A stretch of DNA of 44,845 bases. Origin: Micromonospora acroterricola (GTDB taxonomy: Bacteria > Actinomycetota > Actinomycetes > Mycobacteriales > Micromonosporaceae). Position 1 is the first letter of the stretch, and each line of letters starts with the position of its first letter. The position numbers and the translations under genes were made by a program. Under the pieces are notes generated by a model. It had not been told where the DNA came from and searched no databases. It was given only the letters and a program-made list of their open reading frames with translations. Below are positions 1 through 7,888 of this stretch, piece after piece. The DNA lies in the NCBI RefSeq assembly GCF_003172955.1, contig NZ_QGKR01000204.1, positions 1 through 44,845 of the forward strand. The letters run 5' to 3'.

Positions 1-1011
1 CGGCGAGCAGCCGTTGGCCCGCGCGATGGCCGCGACCATCGCGCGGGCCAACGGCTGGGGGAACCTGACGCCCCGGGGCTCGACGCGCACCAGGCCCGCG
101 ACCTCCGCCGGGGCGAGCGCCTCCACCGCGGTGCCGGCGGCGGCCGCCGCCCGGACCAGGGTGGCCGTCCCGCCGTCCTCGTCGAGCGCGGCGAGCAGCA
201 GCATCCGGCGGGTGTCCGGGGGCAACCGGTCCAGCCGGGCCCGGTAGGCGCGGCCCAGCGCGCCGTCGGCCGGCGGCGTGGTGGGCAGTGGCTCCTCCCC
301 CCGCCCCTGCCCGGGGCTCAGCACCTCGGCGACGTCCACCAGCGCCTGCGGGTTGCCGCCGCAGATCGCGGCGAGCGCGGCCGCGACCGGCGCGGCCGGC
401 CGCTCGGGCAGCCGGTCGGTGAGAACGGCGACGCTCTCCCCCTCGTTTAGCGGCCGGAGCCGGAGCGCTGGTATCCCGTCGACCGTGGTGGTGACGTCCG
501 CGGTGAGCAGGACGGCGATCGGCAGGTGCCGCAGCCGGCGGGCGACGAAGGCCAGCACCTGCGCGGTCTGCCGGTCCCCGCGGTCCACGTCGTCCATGGT
601 GGCGAGCAGCGGGCGGTCCCGGGCGGCGGCGGCGAGCAGCCCCAGCACGGCCATCGACAGCGCCAGTTGGCGGTCGGCCGGGCAACCGTCGCCGTCCAGC
701 GCGCGCCGCAACAGGTGCCGCTGGTGCGACGGCAGGGCGGTGGCACGGTCGAGCACCGGATCGAGCAGGCGTTGCAGGCCGGCGTAGGGCAGTGCGGCCT
801 CCTCCACCAGCCCGGCCCCGGCGAGCACGGCGCACCCTTCGGCGTACCGGTGGGCGTGCGCGACCAGCGCGGACCGGCCCGATCCGGGCTCGCCGTGCAC
901 CAGCAGGGCACCGCCGCCGCCGGTCACGCCGTCGAGCAGGCTCCGGACAGCCCGGCACTCGTCGTCCCGGCCGCGCAGCACGGTTATTTGCACTGGTGAT
1001 GCATTAACCAT
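1..1011 (-). CDS. LuxR-family (LAL-type) ATPase regulator, 3'-truncated
   Basis: The frame is open from ATG at 1011 to the window edge (337 codons, no stop), so this is the N-terminal part of a larger protein. The translation begins MVNASPVQITVLRGRDDECR. It has a Walker A motif GEPGSGRS near residues 37-44 and a Walker B-like segment TMDDVD near residue 138, followed by helical ATPase-lid sequence. This is the layout of the large ATP-binding LuxR (LAL) regulators, which end in a LuxR helix-turn-helix; that end would lie outside the window. An AAA-type ATPase of unknown C-terminal fusion is the alternative. The 45-bp gap to the tail of the TetR gene holds nothing recognisable. The ATPase assignment is firm. 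The LuxR assignment is inferred from the N-terminal architecture. Confidence 0.8.
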   Translation of the reverse strand, partial: MVNASPVQITVLRGRDDECRAVRSLLDGVTGGGGALLVHGEPGSGRSALVAHAHRYAEGCAVLAGAGLVEEAALPYAGLQRLLDPVLDRATALPSHQRHLLRRALDGDGCPADRQLALSMAVLGLLAAAARDRPLLATMDDVDRGDRQTAQVLAFVARRLRHLPIAVLLTADVTTTVDGIPALRLRPLNEGESVAVLTDRLPERPAAPVAAALAAICGGNPQALVDVAEVLSPGQGRGEEPLPTTPPADGALGRAYRARLDRLPPDTRRMLLLAALDEDGGTATLVRAAAAAGTAVEALAPAEVAGLVRVEPRGVRFPQPLARAMVAAIARANGCSP

Positions 1012-1056
1012 GCATTCAGTGTCACCTATCGGTAACCGGATGGAAAGAGGTGGGCG

Positions 1057-1704
1057 CTAGCGCGCCGGACCCGCGTCCGCCGGCTGCGCCAGCAGGGCGC
1101 CCACCGTGCGCGTCATCACCGCGCGGGCCTGGTCCACGCCCAGCCCCAGGCCGTCGCGCAGCATCGACCAGGCCGGCCACATGCTCGCCGCGACCAGCGC
1201 GTTGAGCAGCTGCTCCCGCCCCGGCCCGGCCTGCGCCAGCTCGGCGGCGAAGAGCTGCTCGACCTCGTCCCGGACCCGGTCGATGTGCTTGAGGCGGTTG
1301 CGGTGCAACTGGTCGGAGACCGGCTCCCGCATCTGGGCGGCCCGCGCCGACGGCGCGATGAGCTGGAGCAGCCGGGCCCGCTGCCGGCAGTACGCGTCGA
1401 TCCGCTTCGCCAGCGGCAGCCCCGCGGAGATCGGCCGGTAGGCGGCGTCCTGCTGGCGGAGCACCTCCGCCCCGCTCGCCTCGAAGAGTGTCTCCATGTC
1501 CTTGAAGTTGGTCCAGAGCGTCCGCAGCGAGATGCCCGCCCGCTCGGCGATGCGCTCCCCGGTCGGCCGGAGGTCACCCTCGGAGATGAGCGCGAGGTGC
1601 GCCTCGACGATGGCCACGCGGGTGCGCTCGGCCCGGGCGGTCCGCCCGTCGACCCGGCCCGCGACCTCGACCCCGTCCATCCGCCCTCGCCTCTTCACCG
1701 CCAT
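1057..1704 (-). CDS. TetR/AcrR-family transcriptional regulator
   Basis: The N-terminal helix-turn-helix is clear: after RTARAERTRVAIVEAHLALI comes GERIAERAGISLRTLWTNF and then the FKDMETLFEASG turn, typical of TetR proteins. The rest is an all-helical ligand and dimerisation domain of normal length (215 residues from this start). I chose ATG at 1704 because a GGGGGAC ribosome-binding sequence sits three bases before it; an upstream in-frame GTG at 1734 has no such sequence. It lies 64 bp after the SDR gene on the same strand. It may control that gene or the importer operon, whose promoter carries a palindrome (7783-7797). Its ligand is unknown. Confidence 0.9.
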   Translation of the reverse strand: MAVKRRGRMDGVEVAGRVDGRTARAERTRVAIVEAHLALISEGDLRPTGERIAERAGISLRTLWTNFKDMETLFEASGAEVLRQQDAAYRPISAGLPLAKRIDAYCRQRARLLQLIAPSARAAQMREPVSDQLHRNRLKHIDRVRDEVEQLFAAELAQAGPGREQLLNALVAASMWPAWSMLRDGLGLGVDQARAVMTRTVGALLAQPADAGPAR

Positions 1705-1768
1705 GACGTCCCCCGACGCGCCGAGTCTAGACACGCGGTGATCAGCGCCATCCGGGCGACCATGGGCG

Positions 1769-2536
1769 TCATCCGGCCCGGCCGGTCAGCGTGACGCCAC
1801 CGTCGCAGACGATGGTCTGCCCGGTGATCCAGGCGGCGTCGGCGGATGCCAGGAAGGCGACCGCGCCGGCCACGTCCTGCGGCAGGCCGAGCCGGCCGAG
1901 CGGGTACCGCGCCGCCACCTCGTCCTCCCGGCCCTCGTAGAGCGCGGCGGCGAAGCGGGTCTTCACCACGCCGGGGGCGACCGCGTTGACCCGGACCGTC
2001 GGCCCCAGCTCCACGGCGAGGCTGGCCGTGAGGTGGTTGAGAGCGGCCTTGCTCACCCCGTAGAAGGCGATGCCGGGTGACGGGCCGAGGCCGGCGACCG
2101 ACGAGACGTTGACCACGCAGCCACCCCGCTCGGCCATACCGGCGGCGCAGACCTCCTGCACCCAGCCGAGCGCGGCCACCAGGTTGACGTCGAGGATCTT
2201 GCGGGCCGCGGCCAGGTCCAACCCGACCAGCGGGCCGTGCACCGGGTTGATGCCGGTGTTGTTGACCAGGAGGTCCACCGGCCCGAACGCGGCGCTCACC
2301 TCGCGTACCGCGGCGGCGCGGTGGGCGGCGTCGTCGGCCCGCCCGGGCACGGCCAGGGCGTACGCCGGCCCGCCGAGGGCCGCGACCGCGTCGGCCAGGG
2401 CCTCCGGTCGTCGGGCGGTCAGCCCCACCCGGGCGCCCTCGGCCACCAGCCGTTGGGCGATGGCCAGCCCGATCCCCCGGCTGGCACCGGTGACGATGGC
2501 GACCCGACCCGAAAGTCGACCTGAATCTGCATCCAC
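1769..2536 (-). CDS. SDR-family NAD(P)-dependent oxidoreductase (FabG-like)
   Basis: A classical short-chain dehydrogenase of 255 residues. It has the cofactor motif TGASRGIG (16-23), LVNNTG (90-95, usually NNAG), Asn118, the catalytic Ser145/146, Tyr159-x3-Lys163, and a conserved C-terminal ITGQTIVCDGG. Proteins of this class reduce or oxidise 3-oxoacyl thioesters, hydroxysteroids or similar alcohols; the substrate cannot be read from sequence. The GTG start at 2536 sits 7 nt after a good -10 box (TAGTAT), so the message is probably leaderless. It is followed by the TetR gene on the same strand. Confidence 0.92.
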   Translation of the reverse strand: MDADSGRLSGRVAIVTGASRGIGLAIAQRLVAEGARVGLTARRPEALADAVAALGGPAYALAVPGRADDAAHRAAAVREVSAAFGPVDLLVNNTGINPVHGPLVGLDLAAARKILDVNLVAALGWVQEVCAAGMAERGGCVVNVSSVAGLGPSPGIAFYGVSKAALNHLTASLAVELGPTVRVNAVAPGVVKTRFAAALYEGREDEVAARYPLGRLGLPQDVAGAVAFLASADAAWITGQTIVCDGGVTLTGRAG

Positions 2537-2543
2537 GGTGCAG

Positions 2544-2573
2544 ATACTAGGAGCAGCGATCGGTGTCGGTCAA
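2544..2573 (-). promoter_or_regulatory. Promoter of the SDR gene, leaderless type
   Basis: On the minus strand, TTGACC (2573-2568) is separated by 18 bp from TAGTAT (2549-2544). Transcription would begin at or next to the GTG start codon at 2536, which has no ribosome-binding sequence before it. Both boxes are close to the housekeeping sigma consensus. Confidence 0.6.
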
Positions 2574-2580
2574 CGTCATG

Positions 2581-2613
2581 AGGGACCCGTCGGCCTGCGA
2601 GCAGGCCTTCCCT
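2581..2613 (-). terminator. Hairpin between livK and the SDR gene
   Basis: AGGGA (2581-2585) pairs with TCCCT (2609-2613), enclosing a second perfect stem GGCCTGC-GA-GCAGGCC (2592-2607). It lies after livK and just before the SDR promoter, where a terminator would be expected. There is no U-tract, as is common in actinobacteria. A smaller hairpin, CCCGG-N7-CCGGG (2705-2721), lies directly after the livK stop. The remaining intergenic sequence (2614-2704) shows nothing else. Confidence 0.4.
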
Positions 2614-2732
2614 GGCCGCTGGTCAACGATCGCCGATCAGATTCGGTCGCGGCAGCGGGCAGCCGTACGACCGGACGCGGTCCCGGCGGTGTGCCGTGAC
2701 CACGCCCGGTCGACTGCCGGGAGTGCGGGTCG

Positions 2733-4028
2733 TCAGGAGACCGTCGGCACCCCGTTCGCCGGCGGGGCCACCGGCGTGGCGGTGTACTCCTTGACCGGCC
2801 CGTCCGCCTCGTCGGTCTCGTATGCGGGCCCGAAGTAGCTCTGCACTCCACCGCTCACCCGGCTCAGCCGCTGCCCGCCGTAGCCGGAGTGGTCGTTGGC
2901 GGAGAAGCGCAGCGGCACCAGCCCAGGGCCCTGGAAGCCGCCCTTCTGCACGGCCTCGAGCACCTTCTCCCGGGTGAGGTCCTTGCCCGCGCCGAGCAGC
3001 GCCTGCACGAACAGGTACCCGACCGACATGCCGTAGACGGTGTTGCCGTCGAACGGCGCGTCCCCGTTGTGGGACTTGTTGATTCGCGTGAAGAGCTGGA
3101 TCCACGGGTTCGCGGTGTCGTTCTGCATCGGCAGGTAGTTGGTGCCGACCATGCCCTCCAGCAGCGGGGCGTTGGCGCCGAGCTGCTTGGCGAGCGTCGG
3201 GTGGTCGGCGCCGACGTTGGAGACCAGCCACTGTGGCTTGAAGCCCAGCCGTGCGGCGGTGCCGATGGAGAGCGCGGTGAAGCCGGGCACCGTGGCGAGC
3301 ACGACGACCTGGCAACCCGCCGCCTTGAACGCGCCGATCTGTGGCGCCACGTTGGTGTTGCTCGTGACGTACGTCTGCTTGACCGCCACGGCCGAGGCGC
3401 CGAGCACCTTCTCCACGCCGGCCAGGCTGTCCCGGCCGAAGTCGTCGTCCTGACCGAGGAAGCAGAGCTTCTGGCCGGCCAGGTCCGCCTTGGCGTAGTT
3501 GGCGAGGATCTTGCCCTCGACCGTGTAGTCCGGGTTGAACCCGAACGTGCCGGGATACTTGTCCGGCTGGTCCCAGCTGCGGCTGCCCGAGGCGACGAAG
3601 AGGTCGGGCACCCGGTTGCTCTTGAGGAAGTCGAGCACACCCGTGTGCGTCGGCGTGCCGAGGCCGTTGAGGATGGCGAAGACCTTGTCCTGCAGCACGA
3701 GCTGCCGAACCACCTGCTGGGTGTTCGCCGGGTTGTAACCGTCGTCCATGATCTTGTAGGTGATCTTCCGGCCGTGCACGCCGCCGTTGGCGTTGACGTA
3801 GTCGAAGTACGCCTTCGTCGCCGGGGCGATCTTGGAGTAGCCGGCCGAGGCCGGCCCGGTCAGCGGCATGTGGGTGCCGACGACGATCTCGGTGTCGGTG
3901 ACGCCCGGCACCGATCCCCCGCCGGGGCCGGAACCGTCGTCGCCGCTGCAAGCGGCGGCGGTGATCAGCAGGGCGATGGTGCTGGCGATCGCGAGACCGC
4001 GTCGTGCCGTACGGTGCATGGGAAACAC
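2733..4028 (-). CDS. livK: ABC transporter substrate-binding lipoprotein (branched-chain amino acid/amide type)
   Basis: A 431-residue periplasmic-binding-protein type I (Leu/Ile/Val-binding fold) protein. It has a lipoprotein signal peptide with lipobox ITAAAC, lipidated Cys27 and an SGDDGSG linker. The mature part starts VTDTEIVVGTHMPLTGPASA, the usual opening of HAAT-family receptors, and continues to about 400 residues. It would sit on the outer face of the membrane and deliver ligand to the LivH/LivM permease encoded just upstream. It starts at GTG 4028; an in-frame ATG at 4019 is possible, with an AAAGG sequence upstream of both. The ligand could be an amino acid, amide, aromatic acid or lipid-derived acid; the neighbouring SDR suggests catabolism rather than plain amino acid uptake. 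Confidence 0.92.
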   Translation of the reverse strand: MFPMHRTARRGLAIASTIALLITAAACSGDDGSGPGGGSVPGVTDTEIVVGTHMPLTGPASAGYSKIAPATKAYFDYVNANGGVHGRKITYKIMDDGYNPANTQQVVRQLVLQDKVFAILNGLGTPTHTGVLDFLKSNRVPDLFVASGSRSWDQPDKYPGTFGFNPDYTVEGKILANYAKADLAGQKLCFLGQDDDFGRDSLAGVEKVLGASAVAVKQTYVTSNTNVAPQIGAFKAAGCQVVVLATVPGFTALSIGTAARLGFKPQWLVSNVGADHPTLAKQLGANAPLLEGMVGTNYLPMQNDTANPWIQLFTRINKSHNGDAPFDGNTVYGMSVGYLFVQALLGAGKDLTREKVLEAVQKGGFQGPGLVPLRFSANDHSGYGGQRLSRVSGGVQSYFGPAYETDEADGPVKEYTATPVAPPANGVPTVS

Positions 4029-4105
4029 CGACCTTTCTCGGTCCGGTTCTCAATCGAACTTCTGTGGTGGTGGGGCGCCCGGCCGGAGGCCGGACAGGGA
4101 ACAGC

Positions 4106-5218
4106 TCAGGAGCGCCGGGCCGGCCACCGGGCCAGCAGTGCCCGGCCGAGGCGCGACAGCAGGCCCTGCACGCCGCCAGGTGCGGCGATCATGACGACGA
4201 CCAGCGTGATTCCGAAGATCGCCAGCGGGAGGTTGCCCTCCAGCCGCTGCGCCACCGCGGGCGAGAGGGTGAGCAGCTCGGTCACGGAGTGGGTGAGGTC
4301 GGGCAGGGCCACCAGCAGGACGGCCCCCCACAGGGCACCGGCGAGGCGACCCAGGCCGCCGATCACCACGGCCATCAACAGGAAGAGCGACAGCGTCAGC
4401 GAGAACGCCCCGGGCGAGACGCTCTGCGCGAGGACCGCGAGCAGCGCGCCGCCCAGGCCGGCGGTGGCGGCGCTGACCACGAACGCGAGGACCTGGGTGC
4501 GGGCCACGTGGATGCCGGCGAGGCGGGCCGCCACCTCGTCGTCGCGAACCGCCCGGAAGGTGCGCCCGTACCGGCTGCGGATCAGGTTGGCCAGCAGCAG
4601 CAGGGCGAGCAGGGTGGCCGCGCCGGCCAGCCACAGCTGCCACCGCTCGTAGGGGAAGTACGGGCCGAGCGACGCCGGCGGCGGCTCCACCGGCACCGAC
4701 AGCCCCTGCTCGCCGTTGAAGACGCCGTCGAAGGTGACGGCCAGGGCCGGCACGACGACGGCCACGGCGAGGGTCACCCCCGCCAGGTAGGGACCGCGCA
4801 GCCGCGCCGCGGCGACGCCGACCACCGCGCCGACCGCGACCGTGCTGACGATCGCCGCGCCCAACGAGACCGGGAGCAGCCAACCGCCGGTCATCCCCCG
4901 GTCGGCGAAGGCGTTCTGGCAGAAGGCCACGGTGTACGCGCCCGTCGCCATCAACGCGCCGTGCCCCAGCGAGAGCTGCCCGTTGAGCCCGGTGAGGACG
5001 GTCAGTCCGGCGGTGGCGCAGAGGTAGGCGGCCACGGTGGCGAGCTGGAAGTTGCGGAACGGCTCGACGGCGTAGCTGACCGCGACCAGCACCAGCGCGG
5101 CCGCGAGCGCGAAGGCGAGGTGGCGCAGCAGGGTCGAGCCGCGCCGCCGGTCGACCGGGCGCTCACCGGCGCCGGCCGGCCGCTGCTTCGGCGGCACCGC
5201 CGCCTGGGTGGCGCTCAC
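4106..5218 (-). CDS. livM: Branched-chain amino acid-type ABC transporter permease LivM
   Basis: A 370-residue polytopic membrane protein. After about 35 cytoplasmic residues come multiple hydrophobic helices and the family signatures TVLTGLNGQLSLGHGALMATGAY and ARLRGPYLAGVTLAVAV. The coupling-loop region VRDDEVAARLAGI contacts the ATPases. The GTG start at 5218 overlaps the livH stop codon (GTGA), so the two permeases are probably translated in a coupled way and pair in the membrane. The family carries hydrophobic amino acids, amides and urea-like compounds; the solute is not evident here. Confidence 0.93.
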   Translation of the reverse strand: MSATQAAVPPKQRPAGAGERPVDRRRGSTLLRHLAFALAAALVLVAVSYAVEPFRNFQLATVAAYLCATAGLTVLTGLNGQLSLGHGALMATGAYTVAFCQNAFADRGMTGGWLLPVSLGAAIVSTVAVGAVVGVAAARLRGPYLAGVTLAVAVVVPALAVTFDGVFNGEQGLSVPVEPPPASLGPYFPYERWQLWLAGAATLLALLLLANLIRSRYGRTFRAVRDDEVAARLAGIHVARTQVLAFVVSAATAGLGGALLAVLAQSVSPGAFSLTLSLFLLMAVVIGGLGRLAGALWGAVLLVALPDLTHSVTELLTLSPAVAQRLEGNLPLAIFGITLVVVMIAAPGGVQGLLSRLGRALLARWPARRS

Positions 5219-6093
5219 ACCCGCCTCGCCACGACCGGGGCGAACAGCCCACCGGGTCGGACCAGCAGCACCGCCAGCAGCAGGACCAGCACCGCCAGGG
5301 GGGTGAGGTCACTGCCGGCGTAACCGCTGACGTAGGAGAGCAACAGGCCCACCACGAGACCACCGACCACCGCCCCTGGTGGACTGTCCAGACCTCCGAC
5401 CACCGCCGCGGTGAACGCCGAGACGAAGACCAGATCCATGGCGTGCGGGTGCAGGCCCAGTTCGGTGGGGATGACCAGCATGGCGGCCAGCGCGCCCACG
5501 CCCGAGGCGAGCGCCCAGCCGAGCGTCAGCATGCCCCCGACGTTGACCCCGAGCAGGCGGGACACCTCGGGGGCGAACGCCGCCGCGCGCATCCGCAACC
5601 CCACCGGCGTCCGCGAGAACATCCAGGCCAACCCGACGACGACCACCCCGATCGCCGCGAAGACGAACAGGTCGTACGGGGAGAGCACGGCGATCCCGCC
5701 GACGGTGAGGGCGGACCGGCTGAACGGCGCCTCGGCGGGCCGGAACTCACTGCCGTACAGCATGCCCAGGACGGCCTGGATCAGCAGCACCAGCCCGAGC
5801 GCGACGATCACCGGGTTGAGCGGGGACGTGTGGTCGACGAAACGCATCACGGCGCGGTCCACCAGCGCGCCGAGCAGCAGCCCGGCGACGATCGCCACCA
5901 CGAAGCCCAGCCAGTACGAGCCGGTCTCCGCGGCCACGGTGTAGGCGACGTACGCGGCGGCCACGGCCATCGCCCCCTGGGCGAAGTTGACGACACGCGC
6001 CGCCCGCCAGATGAGCACCAGGGCCAAGGCGAACGCGGCGTACACCGCGCCCCGGGACAGGCCGTCGATGGTGAGGAAGACGAAGCGGTCCAA
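5215..6093 (-). CDS. livH: Branched-chain amino acid-type ABC transporter permease LivH
   Basis: A polytopic permease of the LivH family. It begins MDRFVFLTIDGLSRGAVYAA, followed by VVNFAQGAMAVAAAYVAY, a LivH hallmark, and about eight hydrophobic helices. I set the start at TTG 6093: a GGAGGGAGG ribosome-binding sequence lies 4 nt upstream and the first helix then follows directly, as in homologues. A longer in-frame start at 6165 would run 41 bp into livF and add residues with no family counterpart. It overlaps livM at its end by 4 bp. Confidence 0.92.
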   Translation of the reverse strand: MDRFVFLTIDGLSRGAVYAAFALALVLIWRAARVVNFAQGAMAVAAAYVAYTVAAETGSYWLGFVVAIVAGLLLGALVDRAVMRFVDHTSPLNPVIVALGLVLLIQAVLGMLYGSEFRPAEAPFSRSALTVGGIAVLSPYDLFVFAAIGVVVVGLAWMFSRTPVGLRMRAAAFAPEVSRLLGVNVGGMLTLGWALASGVGALAAMLVIPTELGLHPHAMDLVFVSAFTAAVVGGLDSPPGAVVGGLVVGLLLSYVSGYAGSDLTPLAVLVLLLAVLLVRPGGLFAPVVARRV

Positions 6094-6124
6094 CAGTCCT
6101 CCCTCCGGGGAGACGGGGTGATGG

Positions 6125-6847
6125 TCAGAAACCGAGGTACGCGTGTCGCAGGTCGGCGTCGTCACGCAACTGGGTGGCCGGTGCGGCGATCACCACCCGG
6201 CCCAGGGCCATCACCACGCCCTGGTCGGCGACGGCGAGGGCACTGCGCACGTTCTGCTCGACCAGCAGCACGGTCAGGCCGGTACGGTCCCGCAGCTGAC
6301 GGAGCAGGGCCATGGTCCGGGCGACCACCCGCGGCGCCAGGCCGAGCGAAGGTTCGTCGAGCAGCAGCAGGCGGGGCCGGCCGACCAGCGCCCGGCCGAG
6401 CGCCAGCATCTGCCGTTCACCGCCGGAGAGCTGGTGGCCCAGGTGCCGACGACGCCGGGCCAGCGGCTCGAAGAGCTGGTAGACCTCGTCGAGGGCACGC
6501 CCGGCGTCCGCCCGGTCGCGCCGCCACAGCCCGCCGAGGCGCAGATTCTCGTCGACGGTCAGCTCGCTGATCACGCCCCGCCCCTCCGGCACGTGCGCCA
6601 TGCCGCGCCGGACGAGCTGCTCCACGGGAGTGCCGCGCAGATCCTCCCCGGCGAGCACGACCTGACCGGCGGTCGGGCGGATCATGCCGGACAGCGCACG
6701 CAGCAGCGTGGTCTTGCCGGCGCCGTTCGCGCCGACGACCGCCGCGATGGTGCCGGCCGGCACGCTGAGGTCGACGGCCTGCAGCACGGGCGCCGCACCG
6801 TAGCCCGCCACCAGCCCGCGCACCACGAGCAGGTCCTCCCCGCTCAT
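6125..6847 (-). CDS. livF: ABC transporter ATP-binding protein LivF
   Basis: A 240-residue nucleotide-binding subunit. It has Walker A GANGAGKTTL (residues about 38-47), Q-loop region, PEGRGVISELTVDENL (typical of LivF), signature motif LSGGERQML, Walker B LLLLDEPSLGLAP and the H-loop region LLVEQNVRSAL. Together with LivG it forms the ATPase dimer of the importer. The ATG start at 6847 overlaps the stop codon of a 41-codon repeat-encoded ORF that lies between livG and livF. Confidence 0.95.
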   Translation of the reverse strand: MSGEDLLVVRGLVAGYGAAPVLQAVDLSVPAGTIAAVVGANGAGKTTLLRALSGMIRPTAGQVVLAGEDLRGTPVEQLVRRGMAHVPEGRGVISELTVDENLRLGGLWRRDRADAGRALDEVYQLFEPLARRRRHLGHQLSGGERQMLALGRALVGRPRLLLLDEPSLGLAPRVVARTMALLRQLRDRTGLTVLLVEQNVRSALAVADQGVVMALGRVVIAAPATQLRDDADLRHAYLGF

Positions 6848-6969
6848 GCGGCATCACCGTCCGTTCGCGACTGCGGGGCTCGCAAACCCGGCTCACTCCT
6901 CGCGCTCACCGAGCCACCGTCCGTTCGCGACTGCGGGGCTCGCAAACCCGGCTCACTCCTCGCGCTCAC
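6844..6969 (-). CDS. Repeat-encoded 41-codon ORF bridging livG and livF
   Basis: GTG at 6969 overlaps the livG stop (GTGA). The frame runs through two repeat copies as MSARSEPGLRAPQSRTDGG and then a second SARSEPGLRAPQSRTDG, and ends TGA at 6844 overlapping the livF start (ATGA). The peptide has no recognisable domain. The reading frame may exist only to carry ribosomes from livG to livF across the inserted repeats. Whether it is translated cannot be told from sequence. Confidence 0.35.
   Translation of the reverse strand: MSARSEPGLRAPQSRTDGGSVSARSEPGLRAPQSRTDGDAA
6855..6969 (-). repeat. Tandem direct repeat, two 55-bp copies (6855-6909 and 6915-6969)
   Basis: The two copies are identical over 55 bp with a 60-bp period. 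Each can form an RNA hairpin on the operon strand: GTTTGCGA and TCGCGAAC flank a 9-nt loop, an 8-bp stem with one G-U pair. Copy 6915-6969 includes the livG stop codon. There are no transposase, terminal repeats or target duplications, so this looks like a short dispersed genomic repeat (inference) rather than an insertion sequence. Confidence 0.9.
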
Positions 6970-7754
6970 GCGGCGGCCTCGTCGACTGCCGCGCCCAGGT
7001 ATGCGTCGGTGACCGCCGGGTCGTCGCGGATCTCGTCCGGGGTGCCGGCGGCGATGACCCGACCGAAGTCGAGCACCACGATCTCGTCGCAGACCGCCAT
7101 CACCAGGTCCATGTGGTGCTCGACCAGCAGCACCGCGCAGGGGTCCTCGTCCCGCCGCGGCAGCTGCCGGATGAGCTCCGCGAGCTCGGTGATGTCGTCG
7201 CCCCCGAGGCCGCCGGCGGGTTCGTCGAGCAGGAGCAGCCGGGGCCGTGCGGCGAGCGCCCGGGCGAGGGCGACCCGTTGGCGTACGGCGAAGGGCAGCG
7301 TGGTCGGCGCGGCCTCGGCGTGCCCGGCGATCCCCAGGTCGTCGAGGATGTCCAGAGCGTGCCGGCGCAACCGCCGCTCGTCGCGGTCGCTGGCCGGCAG
7401 CCCGAGCAGTGCCGGGACGAAGCCGGCCCGGGCGGTGTGCGAGGCGCCGGTCATCACGTTCTCCAGCACGGTGAGCCCGGCGAAGAGCCCGGTCCCCTGC
7501 AGGGTCCGGGCGATGCCGAGCCGGGTCAGCCGGTGCGGCCGTGGTCGCAGCGGCCGGCCGTCGAGGGTGAGCGAACCCGACTCCGGCGCGACGAAGCCGC
7601 AGATCACGTTGAACAGGGTCGTCTTGCCCGCGCCGTTGGGCCCGATCACGCCCACCACCCGGTTCGGCGCCACCCGCAGCGAGACGTCGTCGAGGGCGGT
7701 GAGGCCGCCGAAACGTACGCCGATGTGGTGCAGTTCGAGACCGCGCTCCATCAC
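6966..7754 (-). CDS. livG: ABC transporter ATP-binding protein LivG
   Basis: A 262-residue nucleotide-binding subunit. It has Walker A GPNGAGKTTLFN (about residues 38-49), the LivG-typical RTLQGTGLFAGLTVLENVMTG segment, a degenerate signature motif PFAVRQRVALARAL, Walker B LLLLDEPAGGL and H-loop LLVEHHMDLVM. The C-terminal tail GTPDEIRDDPAVTDAYLG is typical of LivG. It is the first gene of the importer operon. The GTG at 7754 or the adjacent ATG at 7751 is the start, after an AGAGGGATGG sequence. The stop lies inside the 55-bp repeat. Confidence 0.95.
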   Translation of the reverse strand: MMERGLELHHIGVRFGGLTALDDVSLRVAPNRVVGVIGPNGAGKTTLFNVICGFVAPESGSLTLDGRPLRPRPHRLTRLGIARTLQGTGLFAGLTVLENVMTGASHTARAGFVPALLGLPASDRDERRLRRHALDILDDLGIAGHAEAAPTTLPFAVRQRVALARALAARPRLLLLDEPAGGLGGDDITELAELIRQLPRRDEDPCAVLLVEHHMDLVMAVCDEIVVLDFGRVIAAGTPDEIRDDPAVTDAYLGAAVDEAAA

Positions 7755-7782
7755 CCATCCCTCTGTCGTGGCGGGTGTTATT

Positions 7783-7819
7783 TACACTCGCAGTGTACGT
7801 TTCTCGGATACCGCGTCAA
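7783..7819 (-). promoter_or_regulatory. livG operon promoter with palindromic operator over the -10 box
   Basis: On the minus strand, TTGACG (7819-7814), a 16-bp spacer and TACACT (7797-7792) form a near-consensus promoter. The -10 hexamer is also the left arm of a perfect palindrome TACACT-GCG-AGTGTA (7783-7797). A repressor dimer bound there would block polymerase. The size and symmetry fit a TetR-family operator. The TetR protein at 1057-1704 is the nearest candidate, but I saw no second copy of this palindrome at its own gene. Confidence 0.65.
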
Positions 7820-7849
7820 GACCTTCAATGCCCTCACCGCCACACGCGA

Positions 7850-7880
7850 ACGGGGCGGCCGCCACCGGCGACCGCCCCGT
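7850..7880 (-). terminator. Terminator hairpin after the cutinase gene
   Basis: ACGGGGCGG (7850-7858) and CCGCCCCGT (7872-7880) form a perfect 9-bp stem with a 13-nt GC-rich loop. It begins 9 bp after the cutinase stop and lies before the livG promoter, so it would separate the two minus-strand units. Confidence 0.6.
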
Positions 7881-7888
7881 GATCACGC

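Noticed and set aside
6094..6165. Longer livH start at 6165
   Set aside because: It would overlap livF by 41 bp and skip the GGAGGGAGG sequence that directly precedes TTG 6093, where family members begin.
6855..6969. CRISPR array or insertion sequence
   Set aside because: Only two copies with a 5-bp spacer, no cas genes, no transposase and no terminal inverted repeats.
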